From Collimonas pratensis (GTDB lineage: Bacteria > Pseudomonadota > Gammaproteobacteria > Burkholderiales > Burkholderiaceae_D): a DNA stretch of 64,000 bases. The translations under genes were made by a program, and so were the position numbers. Shown here in pieces: positions 26,078 to 35,910 of this stretch; position 1 is the first letter of the stretch; each line of letters starts with the position of its first letter. The notes under the pieces were generated by a model. That model was not told the DNA's origin. It was given only the letters and a program-made list of their open reading frames with translations, and ran no database searches. The DNA lies in contig NZ_CP013234.1 in the NCBI RefSeq assembly GCF_001584185.1, positions 1,922,001 through 1,986,000 on the forward strand, given 5' to 3'.

Positions 26078-27481
26078 TCAACGTGCGTTGCGATGGACTG
26101 GGATGTTGTGTTTCTTCAGTTTGTACTGCAGGGTTGCGCGCGGGATGGCGCAACGGCGGGCTACTTCGGACAAGCTGACATGCTCTTTGAGCAAGCCTAG
26201 CAGTAGCGTTCTTTCGTAAGTAGAAAGCATGTCGGCCAGCGATAGGCCGCGGTCTTCCTCCTGCGTATCTGGGGCCGCTGCCGTTGATGCCGGCGTGCTG
26301 TGCCCTGGTTGCGGATCAGCCGCCTCCTGATCTGTCCATATGCGCTGGAGTTCGTCGCCGGTCTCGCAAAAAATCAGGCTGCGCTGCATGACGTTTTCCA
26401 GCATCCTGACGTTGCCCGGCCAGCGGCAAGCCTGAAGCTGCCGCATGGCGGCAGGGGCGATGCGCTTGACCCGTCCGCCGGTGATGGCGCGATGCTTGTG
26501 CAGGAATGCTTCTGCCAGCAGGGGAATGTCGCCTGGCCTTTCCCTGAGCGCTGGAATCGACAACTGTCCGACATTCAGCCGATACAGCAGATCGGGGCGC
26601 AATTTCCCGGATGTAGTCATTTGCTGCGGCGTTTCATTTGCCGCGGCGATAACGCGCAGACTGACCTGGATTTCCTTGTTGCTGCCGACCCGGCTGAATC
26701 TGCCATCCTGCAACACGCGCAGCAGTTTGCCTTGCGCTGGCCACGGCAGGGAGTTCAGCTCATCGAGAAACAGGGTGCCCGAATCCGCTGTCTCGATCAG
26801 GCCTTGCCGTTCCTGGGCGCCGGTGAAAGCGCCGCGGGCGCTCCCGAACATGATGCTTTCAAACAGGCTTTCCGGTAGCGCCGCGCAGTTCAGGACGACA
26901 AACGGCGCTGCAGCGCGCTGGCTGCGCTGATGCAACAGGCGCGCGACAAGCTCCTTGCCGGTCCCGGTCTCGCCGCATATCAGCAGGTTGACACCTGCCT
27001 TTCCAAGCGCTTCGGCCTGGCGTATCAAGCCCTGCATGGCTGCATCCTGGCTGACGATGCCATGTGCTGCTGGCCCGTCCGGGCCAGCGCCTGCATCAAT
27101 CTCCTCGTCCACCGGATGCTTCAGGTCGCGGGCAACTTCGACCGCACCGACTATCGATCCGCGCCTGTTGTGCAAGGGCAGGGTGGTGTGGATTTGTTGC
27201 ACCAGCCGGCCCTGCGCATTGACAAAGGCCTGGAACGCGCCGGTGTAGCGCTTGCCGTAGTGCAGGGCTTGCAGCAGGGTGCTGCTTTGCGCATCCATCG
27301 CGGGATAGATATCGAGCAGGGGATGGCCGACTGCCAGCTCCGCCGGATAGGCGTCGATCTTCGCGCTTTCCTGGTTGTAATAGACATAGTTGCCATCGCT
27401 GTCGATGACGGCGACCGGCTGCGGCATGGCATCGAACAGGTGGGAAAAAATCGCTAGTGCGCTAGCTAGTTCGGTATCCAA
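26078..27481 (-). CDS. Sigma-54-dependent activator with PAS sensor domain
   Basis: This bacterial enhancer-binding protein of about 467 residues has an N-terminal PAS domain (about 10-120), a central AAA+ domain with Walker A GETGTGKE, the sigma-54 contact loop GAFTGA and the arginine finger region, and a C-terminal Fis-type helix-turn-helix (LSEVARRCAIPRATLQYKLKK). There is no receiver domain, so it senses a small ligand or redox state directly. The frame is open to 27535, but GGAG followed eight bases later by TTG at 27481 suggests a TTG start. It is divergent from the flavoprotein gene, which has a sigma-54 promoter, and probably controls it. Confidence 0.92.
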   Translation of the reverse strand: MDTELASALAIFSHLFDAMPQPVAVIDSDGNYVYYNQESAKIDAYPAELAVGHPLLDIYPAMDAQSSTLLQALHYGKRYTGAFQAFVNAQGRLVQQIHTTLPLHNRRGSIVGAVEVARDLKHPVDEEIDAGAGPDGPAAHGIVSQDAAMQGLIRQAEALGKAGVNLLICGETGTGKELVARLLHQRSQRAAAPFVVLNCAALPESLFESIMFGSARGAFTGAQERQGLIETADSGTLFLDELNSLPWPAQGKLLRVLQDGRFSRVGSNKEIQVSLRVIAAANETPQQMTTSGKLRPDLLYRLNVGQLSIPALRERPGDIPLLAEAFLHKHRAITGGRVKRIAPAAMRQLQACRWPGNVRMLENVMQRSLIFCETGDELQRIWTDQEAADPQPGHSTPASTAAAPDTQEEDRGLSLADMLSTYERTLLLGLLKEHVSLSEVARRCAIPRATLQYKLKKHNIPVHRNAR

Positions 27482-27518
27482 GGGATGCGCTCCATGATCG
27501 ATAGGTAGGGGGCAAGAA

Positions 27519-27542
27519 TGACGAAATTTTAACAATTCGTCA
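27519..27542. promoter_or_regulatory. Inverted-repeat activator site
   Basis: TGACGAA at 27519-27525 and TTCGTCA at 27536-27542 form an inverted repeat with a 10-bp spacer. It lies about 85 bp upstream of the sigma-54 promoter, the usual distance for an enhancer-binding protein. It could also repress the activator's own gene. Confidence 0.6.
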
Positions 27543-27626
27543 ATTTTTCGTAAAAACGGCCAAAAGCCGGCGCCTGGCCCGAAATCGATTTTCTTGATAA
27601 ATCATGGGGTTATCACGCATTCCGTT

Positions 27627-27643
27627 TTGGCATAGAAGCTGCA
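27627..27643 (+). promoter_or_regulatory. Sigma-54 promoter (-24/-12)
   Basis: TTGGCATAGAAGCTGCA has the invariant GG (27629-27630) and GC (27641-27642) at the required 12-bp distance. It matches the TTGGCAC-N5-TTGCA consensus except for a few flanking bases. It directs transcription of the TMADH-like flavoprotein gene that starts at 27708. Confidence 0.75.
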
Positions 27644-27707
27644 ATGGTGAGAACGATGTTGTCGCCAACTGGCGGCAGCCGACGTTATCTGATTGAAGGC
27701 AGCCCGC

Positions 27708-29774
27708 ATGCGTGATTCGCGTTTTGACATTTTGTTTGAGCCGGTGAAGATCGGGCCGGTCACGGCCAGGAATCGTTTTTTTCAGGTGCCACACTGCAAC
27801 GGTATGGGCTGGACCCAGCCGCGCGCCCTGGCCGAGCTGCGCAAGGTCAAGGCGGAAGGCGGCTGGGCCGTGATCTGCACCGAGGAAGTGGAAATCCATC
27901 CCAGCAGCGATTGCTCACCTTTCAACGAGGGCCGCTTATGGGGAGACGAAGATATTCCGGCGCTGCAGCTGATGGCGGATGCGGTCCATGAATACGGCTC
28001 GCTGGCCGGCATCGAACTGCTGCACAAAGGCATGTCGAGCGCCAATTTCACTACGCGCGAAATCCCGCTCGGTCCGTCGCATCGCCCGGTGACCAGCAGC
28101 GCACCGATGCAGGCGCGCGCCATGACCAAGGCCGACATCCGCGCACTGCGGCGCTGGCACCGGGAGGCCGCATTGCGGGCCAGGCGCGCCGGCTTCGATG
28201 TCGTCTACGTCTACGCATCGCACGATCTGTCGCTACCCTTCCATTTTCTGCAAAAGCGCAAGAATGACCGCATCGACGAATACGGCGGCTCGCTCGAGAA
28301 TCGGGTGCGCCTGCTGCGCGAGCTGATCGAAGATACGCTCGATGCAGTGGGCGACAGCTGCGCAGTGGCGGTGCGGCTCGGCGTCGACGAACTGCTGGGG
28401 CCGGATGGCGTGTCCTGTGAAGCCGAGGGGCGCGATGTGGTCGGCCTGCTGGCCGAACTGCCGGACCTGTGGGACGTGAATGTGAGTTCGTGGGCCAACG
28501 ACAGCGCCACCTCGCGTTTCAAGCAGGAGGGCTATCAGGAGGAATATGTCTCCTTCGTCAAGCAGCTGACCAGCAAGCCGGTGGTCGGCGTCGGCCGTTT
28601 TACTTCGCCGGACGCCATGGTGAGCCAGGTGCGGCGCGGGATCCTCGATTTCATCGGCGCTGCCCGGCCGTCGATCGCCGATCCGTTTTTGCCGCGCAAG
28701 ATTGAAGAAGGGCGCATCGACGAAATCCGCGAGTGCATCGGCTGCAATATCTGCGTGTCTTCGGATCATACCAATTCCAATCTGCGCTGCACGCAGAATC
28801 CGACCATGGGTGAAGAATGGCGGCGCGGCTGGCATCCGGAAATCATGCCAGGCAAGACCGATGAGGGTTCGGTGCTGGTGGTCGGCGCCGGTCCCAGCGG
28901 CCTGGAAGCGGCGCTGGCCGCCGCCAGGCGCGGCTATGAAGTGACGCTGGTCGAGGCCGGCAGCGAGCTGGGCGGGCGGGTGGTGCTGGAGTCGGGCCTG
29001 CCCGGCTTGCGCGAATGGTTGCGGGTCCGGGATTGGCGCGTGACGCAGTTGCAGCGCATGGGCAACGTCGACATTTACCGCGGCAGCAAGCTTACCGCTG
29101 CCGATGTGCTTGAATTCGGCGCTACCCACATCGCACTGGCCACCGGCTCGTTCTGGCGCCGCGATGGCGTCGGACGCGCCAACGGCTTGCCGGTTCCGGG
29201 TTTCGACCGCCACAACGTCAGGACCCCCGATGAACTGATGCGTGGCTATCAGCCGCAGGGGCCGGTGGTGATCTTCGATGACGACCATTACTATATGGGC
29301 GGCTTGCTGGCCGAGCAGTGCGCCCTGGCCGGCAACCGGGTCACCCTGGTCACTCCGGCCGCGCAGGTGTCGGCATGGACTACCGATACGCTGGAAGCTG
29401 TGGCGATATTGCGCCGCTTGCTGACGCTGGGCGTCGAGGTCCATACCTACAGCAATCTCAAACAGCTCAGCGCGACAGCGGTCATGATCGAATGCCAGCT
29501 GACTGGAAAGCAGCGGGAAATTGCCTGTTCGGCCTTGGTCAGCGCGACTGCCCGCTTGCCCGTCGACGAGCTCCATTCTGCGCTGTCGGGGCTAGAGGGG
29601 GAGCTGGCGGCAGCGGGGAATCGCAGCCTGTGCGCGATCGGCGACGCCTTCGGCCCCGGCACCATCGCCGCTGCCGTCTATCAAGGGCATCGCTTTGCGC
29701 GCGAGCTCGGCAATCCGGCGGGCGAATCGAGCCGATTCAAGCGCGAACTTCCCATTATCCGGCAGGAACTGTGA
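27708..29774 (+). CDS. TMADH-like iron-sulfur flavoprotein dehydrogenase/demethylase
   Basis: This 688-residue enzyme has the architecture of trimethylamine dehydrogenase and 2,4-dienoyl-CoA reductase. An FMN-binding TIM barrel of the old yellow enzyme type covers about residues 1-335. A [4Fe-4S] motif CxxCxxC-x11-C follows (Cys343, 346, 349, 361), close to the TMADH positions. C-terminal dinucleotide-binding domains begin with GAGPSG (393-398). Such enzymes oxidatively demethylate secondary or tertiary amines, betaine breakdown products or N-methylproline, or act on histamine. ATG 27708 gives the family start. Its sigma-54 promoter and nearby aminopeptidase P, peptide uptake and amidohydrolase genes suggest use of an N-substituted amino acid or peptide as a nitrogen source. 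Confidence 0.88.
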   Translation: MRDSRFDILFEPVKIGPVTARNRFFQVPHCNGMGWTQPRALAELRKVKAEGGWAVICTEEVEIHPSSDCSPFNEGRLWGDEDIPALQLMADAVHEYGSLAGIELLHKGMSSANFTTREIPLGPSHRPVTSSAPMQARAMTKADIRALRRWHREAALRARRAGFDVVYVYASHDLSLPFHFLQKRKNDRIDEYGGSLENRVRLLRELIEDTLDAVGDSCAVAVRLGVDELLGPDGVSCEAEGRDVVGLLAELPDLWDVNVSSWANDSATSRFKQEGYQEEYVSFVKQLTSKPVVGVGRFTSPDAMVSQVRRGILDFIGAARPSIADPFLPRKIEEGRIDEIRECIGCNICVSSDHTNSNLRCTQNPTMGEEWRRGWHPEIMPGKTDEGSVLVVGAGPSGLEAALAAARRGYEVTLVEAGSELGGRVVLESGLPGLREWLRVRDWRVTQLQRMGNVDIYRGSKLTAADVLEFGATHIALATGSFWRRDGVGRANGLPVPGFDRHNVRTPDELMRGYQPQGPVVIFDDDHYYMGGLLAEQCALAGNRVTLVTPAAQVSAWTTDTLEAVAILRRLLTLGVEVHTYSNLKQLSATAVMIECQLTGKQREIACSALVSATARLPVDELHSALSGLEGELAAAGNRSLCAIGDAFGPGTIAAAVYQGHRFARELGNPAGESSRFKRELPIIRQEL

Positions 29775-29828
29775 TAATCAGCGCCATTGTCTAACAAGCT
29801 AATCAGCAACATCATAGAGGAATCCTCC

Positions 29829-31016
29829 ATGCAGCTTATTGATCTTCCCAATCTTGATCGTCTGGTGGCTTTGCGGCGCGATATCCATGCGCATCCAGAA
29901 CTTGCTTATCAGGAGCATCGCACTGCGGAACAGGTCGCTGCTACGCTGGAAAGCTGGGGTATTGCCGTCACCCGCGGGATAGGCAAGACCGGCGTGGTGG
30001 CGACCTTGAGCAACGGCGCCGGCCGACGGGCGATCAGCTTGCGCGCCGATATGGATGCCTTGCCGCTGCAAGAAGAGAACACGATGCCGCATCGCTCGCG
30101 GCATGACGGCCGCATGCATGCCTGCGGCCACGACGGCCATACAGTGATGCTGCTGGCCGCCGCTTACCATTTGCACGCCACGCGGCAATTCGACGGTACC
30201 GTGAATTTCATTTTCCAGCCGGCCGAAGAAGACGGCGCCGGCGCGCTGGCGATGGTAGAAGACGGCTTGTTCGAGCGTTTTCCCTGCGACGCCATATTCG
30301 GCATGCATAACTGGCCGGGACTGGCAGTCGGTACTTTTGTCGCCGAGCCCGGCGGCCGCGAGGCGAGCTGCAGCGTGTTTACCATTACGGTGCGTGGCAA
30401 AGGCGGCCATGTCGGCACGCCGCATGTCACCACCGAAGCCTTGCTGGCAGTGGCGCAGATCACCACGCAAATCCAGCACATCGTGGCGCGCAATGTGGCG
30501 CCGACCGACCCGGCGGTCGTATCGGTTACCCGGCTGGAGGCCGACACCGCTTTCAATGTGATTCCGGACAGCGCCTGGCTGGGCGGTTCCGTGCGCACCT
30601 ACGACGAGCACGTCCTGTTGCGCATCGAGCAGCGCCTGCGGGATATCGCTGCGCATGTCGCCCGCTCCTACGAATGCGATATGGAGTTTGTCTTCACCCG
30701 CGAAATGCCTGCAGTGATCAACGATCCTGCCGAAACCGCCAGATGCCGGAGGATTATCAAAGACTGGCTGGGCGAGCCGGCGCTGGTGGCCTTGCCGCCG
30801 CTGATGACGTCGGAAGATTTTTCATTCATGCTGAACCGCCGGCCCGGCTGCTACGTCCTGATCGGCAACGGCAATGACGAACATCGCCAACAGGATGCTG
30901 CGCTGGGACCGTGCGCCCTGCATAATCCGCATTACGATTTCAACGATGCCTTGATTCCATTAGGGGCCTCGTTTTGGGTACGTCTGGTGGAAGACTATTT
31001 GCCGATTCATAAATAA
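29829..31016 (+). CDS. M20D family amidohydrolase (hippurate hydrolase-like)
   Basis: This 395-residue enzyme matches the M20D branch (hippuricase, N-acyl amino acid amidohydrolase, IAA-amino acid hydrolase). Metal-binding motifs are HACGHDGH (97-104), QPAEE (130-134) and MHNWPG (159-164), with a dimerisation domain in the middle and a late His in the ALHNPHYDFND stretch. It would hydrolyse an amide bond of an N-acylated amino acid in the cytoplasm. ATG 29829 follows GAGG at good spacing. It follows the flavoprotein gene by 54 bp and precedes the second dppA-like gene by 31 bp, so the three are likely one transcript. Confidence 0.92.
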   Translation: MQLIDLPNLDRLVALRRDIHAHPELAYQEHRTAEQVAATLESWGIAVTRGIGKTGVVATLSNGAGRRAISLRADMDALPLQEENTMPHRSRHDGRMHACGHDGHTVMLLAAAYHLHATRQFDGTVNFIFQPAEEDGAGALAMVEDGLFERFPCDAIFGMHNWPGLAVGTFVAEPGGREASCSVFTITVRGKGGHVGTPHVTTEALLAVAQITTQIQHIVARNVAPTDPAVVSVTRLEADTAFNVIPDSAWLGGSVRTYDEHVLLRIEQRLRDIAAHVARSYECDMEFVFTREMPAVINDPAETARCRRIIKDWLGEPALVALPPLMTSEDFSFMLNRRPGCYVLIGNGNDEHRQQDAALGPCALHNPHYDFNDALIPLGASFWVRLVEDYLPIHK

Positions 31017-31047
31017 AATCAGAAATAAAATCAGAAAGAGACATGAC

Positions 31048-32670
31048 ATGCAAAAAACAATCAATAAAAGCATCAGGCTGATGACAGGAATCGGCGTGGC
31101 CGCATTGCTGTGCCTTGCCGCTAATGGCGCGCAAGCTGCCAAGACACTGGTGTTCTGCTCGGAAGGCAGCCCGGAAGGTTTCAATCCGCAGCTGTTCACC
31201 ACCGGGACCACCTTCGACGCCTCGTCGGTGCCCTTGTACAGCCGCCTGGTCGCCTTTGAGCTGGAAACCACCAAGATCGTCCCGGCCCTGGCGCAATCCT
31301 GGTCGGTGTCGGATGATGGCTTGACCTATACCTTCAAGCTGCGCAAGGGCGTCAAGTTCCACAGCAGCGCCAAGTTCAAGCCGAGCCGTGATTTCAACGC
31401 CGACGATGTGCTGTTTTCCTTCAATCGCATGCTCGATCCGCAGCATCCTTTCCATCGTCTCGCGGCAGGCCAAAGCTTCAGCTTTTTCCTTGACATGGGC
31501 ATGGAAAAAATCATCGACAAGGTGGAAAAGGCCGACGACTACACCGTCGTCTTCAAGCTGAAACACCCGGAAGCGCCGTTCATCGCCAACCTGGGCATGG
31601 ACTTCGCGTCCATCCTGTCGGCCGAATACGCCGCCAACATGCAGAAGGCCGGTACACCGGATGTGATCGACCGCGAGCCGATCGGCACTGGTCCTTTCCA
31701 GTTCGTCTCCTATCAGAAAGATGCCGTGATCCGTTACAAGGCCTTCGATGCCTACTGGGATGGCCGGCCCAAGCTGGACCAGCTGATTTTCGCGATCACG
31801 CCGGATGCCTCGGTGCGCTATGCCAAACTCAAGGCCAACGAGTGCCAGGTGATGGCGTTTCCGAAGCCGGCCGATATCGAGCTGATGAAAAACGATCCGG
31901 CGGTCACCCTGTTGGCCAAAGAGGGCCTGAACGTCGGCTACATCTCCTTCAATGTCGAGAAAAAGCCGTTCGACAACAAGCTGGTGCGGCAGGCCTTGAA
32001 CCTGGCCACCGACAAGCAGACCATACTCAAGACGGTGTACCAGAGCGGCGGCCAGATTGCCAAGAACGCGATCCCGCCGACGCTCTGGTCCTACAACAAC
32101 AAGATCCAGGACTACCCCTACGATCCGGCCAAGGCCAAAGCCTTGCTGGCCAAAGCCGGCTATCCCAACGGCATCGAGATCGAGCTGTCCTACCTGCCGG
32201 TGACGCGGCCCTACAATCCGGACGGCAAGCGCATGGCCGAGCTGATCCAGTCTGACTGGGCCAAGATCGGCGTCAAAGCGACGCTCAACACCTACGAATG
32301 GACCGAATACCTGAAGCGCAGCAAGCAAGGCGTGCAACAGGCGATGATGTTCGGCTGGTCGGGCGACAATGGTGATCCGGACAATTTCTTCGCCACCTTG
32401 CTCGGTTGCGAAGCGGTGCGCAGCGGCGGCAACACCGCACGCTGGTGCAACAAGGATTTCGAAGCGCTGATCCAGAAAGCCAAGCTCAGCACTAGCCAGA
32501 CCGAGCGCAGCAAGCTGTATGAGCAGGCGCAGGTGATCGCGCATGAAGAAGCGCCATGGATCCCGCTGGCGCACTCGCTGACGCATACGCCGATCCGCAA
32601 GCAGGTGATCGGCTTCAAGATGTCGGCGTTTGCGCTGCACGACTTCAGCAAGGTCGATCTGGGCAAGTAG
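31048..32670 (+). CDS. Dipeptide ABC transporter substrate-binding protein, DppA-like (copy 2)
   Basis: This 540-residue SBP family 5 protein has a signal peptide (cleavage near GAQA-AKTL) and is nearly superimposable on the product at 20319 along its length. Long stretches such as TLVFCSEGSPEGF and VKFHSSAKFKP are identical. No permease or ATPase genes follow, so it probably feeds the DppBCDF complex encoded 5-11 kb upstream with a different substrate. It sits in the sigma-54-controlled gene row with the flavoprotein and amidohydrolase. AGAAAGAG precedes ATG 31048. Confidence 0.93.
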   Translation: MQKTINKSIRLMTGIGVAALLCLAANGAQAAKTLVFCSEGSPEGFNPQLFTTGTTFDASSVPLYSRLVAFELETTKIVPALAQSWSVSDDGLTYTFKLRKGVKFHSSAKFKPSRDFNADDVLFSFNRMLDPQHPFHRLAAGQSFSFFLDMGMEKIIDKVEKADDYTVVFKLKHPEAPFIANLGMDFASILSAEYAANMQKAGTPDVIDREPIGTGPFQFVSYQKDAVIRYKAFDAYWDGRPKLDQLIFAITPDASVRYAKLKANECQVMAFPKPADIELMKNDPAVTLLAKEGLNVGYISFNVEKKPFDNKLVRQALNLATDKQTILKTVYQSGGQIAKNAIPPTLWSYNNKIQDYPYDPAKAKALLAKAGYPNGIEIELSYLPVTRPYNPDGKRMAELIQSDWAKIGVKATLNTYEWTEYLKRSKQGVQQAMMFGWSGDNGDPDNFFATLLGCEAVRSGGNTARWCNKDFEALIQKAKLSTSQTERSKLYEQAQVIAHEEAPWIPLAHSLTHTPIRKQVIGFKMSAFALHDFSKVDLGK

Positions 32671-32725
32671 GCGGGCAGGGTGCGGTCCCGGGAATCCATT
32701 TTCACTACCTTGCTCAGTAGTATGG

Positions 32726-32745
32726 ATCCCCGCGTTCGCGGGGAT
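32726..32745. repeat. Dispersed palindromic repeat, also a possible terminator
   Basis: ATCCCCGCG-TT-CGCGGGGAT is a perfect 9-bp inverted repeat with a two-base loop, followed by GACGA. Its reverse strand reads as the VIPANAGIH-type peptide, a hallmark of a widely dispersed proteobacterial intergenic repeat. It may stop transcription from the second dppA-like gene. Confidence 0.75.
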
Positions 32746-32829
32746 GACGAAGTGGCTATGTGGGTTGTCACTCTTCAGTATCATTCACATCTCTACCGAG
32801 TTGCCTGAAATTAGTTGTGTTTTTAGTAA

Positions 32830-34215
<1,386 letters not shown>

Positions 34216-34223
34216 GTAGTTGA

Positions 34224-34250
34224 TTTAACGCGCTTATTTTGTGCGTTAAA
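34224..34250 (+). terminator. Hairpin after serS
   Basis: TTTAACGC (34224-34231) pairs with GCGTTAAA (34243-34250) around an 11-base loop. It lies nine bases after the serS stop and may act as a terminator or RNA 3' end, though there is no T-run. Confidence 0.4.
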
Positions 34251-34289
34251 ATGCGCAAAGGGGCAGTGATGGGGATGCAATAAAAAGCC

Positions 34290-34319
34290 TTCCCATTATC
34301 AAAAAAAGCCTGCTATAAT
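34290..34319 (+). promoter_or_regulatory. Promoter of the tRNA-Ser gene
   Basis: A perfect TATAAT at 34314-34319 lies 43 bp before the tRNA. The best -35 is TTCCCA at 34290-34295 with 18-bp spacing, followed by a GC-rich start region typical of stable RNA promoters. Confidence 0.5.
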
Positions 34320-34362
34320 CTTGCGCTTTGCTGCATTAAACACAGCAAGTCGACCGAAAACC

Positions 34363-34453
<91 letters not shown>

Positions 34454-34466
34454 TATATGTATCAGC

Positions 34467-34507
34467 AAGCCCCGCACAGTCCTTAAAAGTCTCTGCGGGG
34501 CTTTTGT
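34467..34507 (+). terminator. Intrinsic terminator after tRNA-Ser
   Basis: AAGCCCCGCA (34467-34476) pairs with TGCGGGGCTT (34494-34503) and TTTTG follows. This is a strong rho-independent terminator. Confidence 0.8.
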
Positions 34508-34576
34508 TTATGCGGCTCTCCTGTCTTTCCCTCTCCCAAGCTGTCCCGTTCAGTTTTTGCTTATCTGACAGCTAAT

Positions 34577-34613
34577 GTGGTATTTTATTGTGGTACCGAC
34601 CACTGGATACCAC
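34577..34613. promoter_or_regulatory. GTGGTA repeats upstream of the integrase gene
   Basis: GTGGTA occurs at 34577 and 34590 (13 bp apart) and its reverse complement TACCAC at 34608-34613, just before the integrase start. Such repeats are typical of integrase arm sites or excisionase sites and could link excision to integrase expression. Confidence 0.4.
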
Positions 34614-34619
34614 ACCACC

Positions 34620-35786
34620 ATGCCTCTAACAGCAAAACAGGTTTCCGCAGCACAACCGAAAGACAAGCCCTACAAGCTGACCGATGCCAATCGGTTGTAT
34701 CTATACGTTGCGGTTTCCGGCACGAAATCGTGGCGCTGCAATTACCTCGACGATGGCAAGGACAAGACAAAAACTTTTGGCCAGTATCCGACGATGTCGC
34801 TTGCCGACGCGCGTATGGCTCATGTCCAGTTTCGCGACGTCCAGGATACCCCTGCCAGTGACACTGCACCGACCTTCAAGAAGGTCGCGGAGGCTTGGTT
34901 GAAAATCAAATTACCGACCCTTTCAAATCCCAAGCACCAGCTCCAGGTTGCAAAGACCATAGAGCAATACGTATACCCGCATATTGGCGACAAGCCCATC
35001 GACCAGATCAAGCGCCAGGAACTGGTCAACATCGTGCGTCTTGTCGCCGAATCTGGTGTTGTGGAAACCGCTCATCGCGTAGCTGGCAGAATCAATATGG
35101 TATTTGACTATGCTCAGGATGCCGGGTTGATCGAGGCGCACGCCGCCAATGATCTGACCCGGGTGATCGAGCAGCGCAAACGCAAAAAGCCGATGCCGTC
35201 TATCCCGCCAGGTGAGGCGCCGGCGTTGTTCGCTGCCATTGCTACCTATGACGAGCCAGTCACGGAGCTGGGGCTGATGCTCATGGCGCATATATTTGTG
35301 CGTACCAAGGAGCTGCGTGTGGCGAAGTGGACGGAGATTAACTACGATGATGCGGTCTGGGTCGTGCCAGAAGACCGAATGAAGCTACGCAAGCCGCACG
35401 TTGTCCCGCTCAGCAAGCAGGCCATCAAACTACTGCGAGAACTCGCTGTATTGGCCGGGGAATCGCCATATATTCTAAATTCGCCACTTCGCTTTGGACA
35501 CCCTGTCAGCGAGAATACGCTACTTTTTGCACTATACCGGCTCGGATACCGCGGGCGCATGACGGTTCACGGATTCCGCGCGCTGGCGAGTTCCGTGCTT
35601 AACGAGAAAACAGACTTCGATGCCGATGCCATCGAACGCCAGCTTTCCCACAAGGAGAAAGATGAAGTCCGGGCATCGTACAATCGCGCCGAGTATCTGG
35701 ACCAACGCCGGATCATGATGCAGTGGTGGTCCGATTGGATAGATGCGCAATGTGTTCATCAAGGTCTGATCGGCGCCAGCGAGTAG
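34620..35786 (+). CDS. Tyrosine integrase, P4 type
   Basis: This 388-residue site-specific recombinase has an N-terminal DUF4102 arm-binding domain (about residues 5-80), a core-binding domain (about 85-185) and a catalytic domain. Catalytic residues visible are Arg228 (VRTKELR), His317 and Arg320 (HGFR), His344 (LSHKEKDEVR), and the tyrosine in SYNRAEYL (Tyr354 or Tyr359). P4-type integrases usually insert at the 3' end of a tRNA, which fits tRNA-Ser just upstream. ATG 34620 is chosen over a GTG at 34575. The protein appears complete. The 3' end overlaps the convergent excisionase gene. Confidence 0.95.
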   Translation: MPLTAKQVSAAQPKDKPYKLTDANRLYLYVAVSGTKSWRCNYLDDGKDKTKTFGQYPTMSLADARMAHVQFRDVQDTPASDTAPTFKKVAEAWLKIKLPTLSNPKHQLQVAKTIEQYVYPHIGDKPIDQIKRQELVNIVRLVAESGVVETAHRVAGRINMVFDYAQDAGLIEAHAANDLTRVIEQRKRKKPMPSIPPGEAPALFAAIATYDEPVTELGLMLMAHIFVRTKELRVAKWTEINYDDAVWVVPEDRMKLRKPHVVPLSKQAIKLLRELAVLAGESPYILNSPLRFGHPVSENTLLFALYRLGYRGRMTVHGFRALASSVLNEKTDFDADAIERQLSHKEKDEVRASYNRAEYLDQRRIMMQWWSDWIDAQCVHQGLIGASE

Positions 35787-35910
35787 CTGCGCCAATTTTG
35801 ACAGGCCGGGGAGCTATGTTGTCTTTGACGTATCGCCAAAGAGTGGATACCCCGATTGATAAGTATTCAGCCGACTCGGCCGCTGTCAGTAACGGTTTGT
35901 TTATCATCAT
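35713..35910 (-). CDS. AlpA/excisionase family DNA-binding protein
   Basis: This 65-residue protein consists of one MerR-like winged-helix (HTH_17), with LLTAAESAEYLSIGVSTLWRYV and the wing VKIGAATRWRRSDLDEHI. AlpA-type proteins activate or assist excision by P4-type integrases. It ends inside the integrase gene on the opposite strand (74-bp overlap) and starts with ATGATG overlapping the preceding gene's stop, so it is the last gene of the coupled operon. Confidence 0.9.
   Translation of the reverse strand: MMINKPLLTAAESAEYLSIGVSTLWRYVKDNIAPRPVKIGAATRWRRSDLDEHIAHLSNRTTTAS

Noticed and set aside
30940-32784. A 614-codon open frame on the minus strand
   Set aside because: It is antisense to the dppA-like gene along its whole length. 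Its composition (His/Val/Leu/Gly-rich) is that of a GC-rich shadow frame, and part of it encodes the VIPANAGIH repeat peptide.
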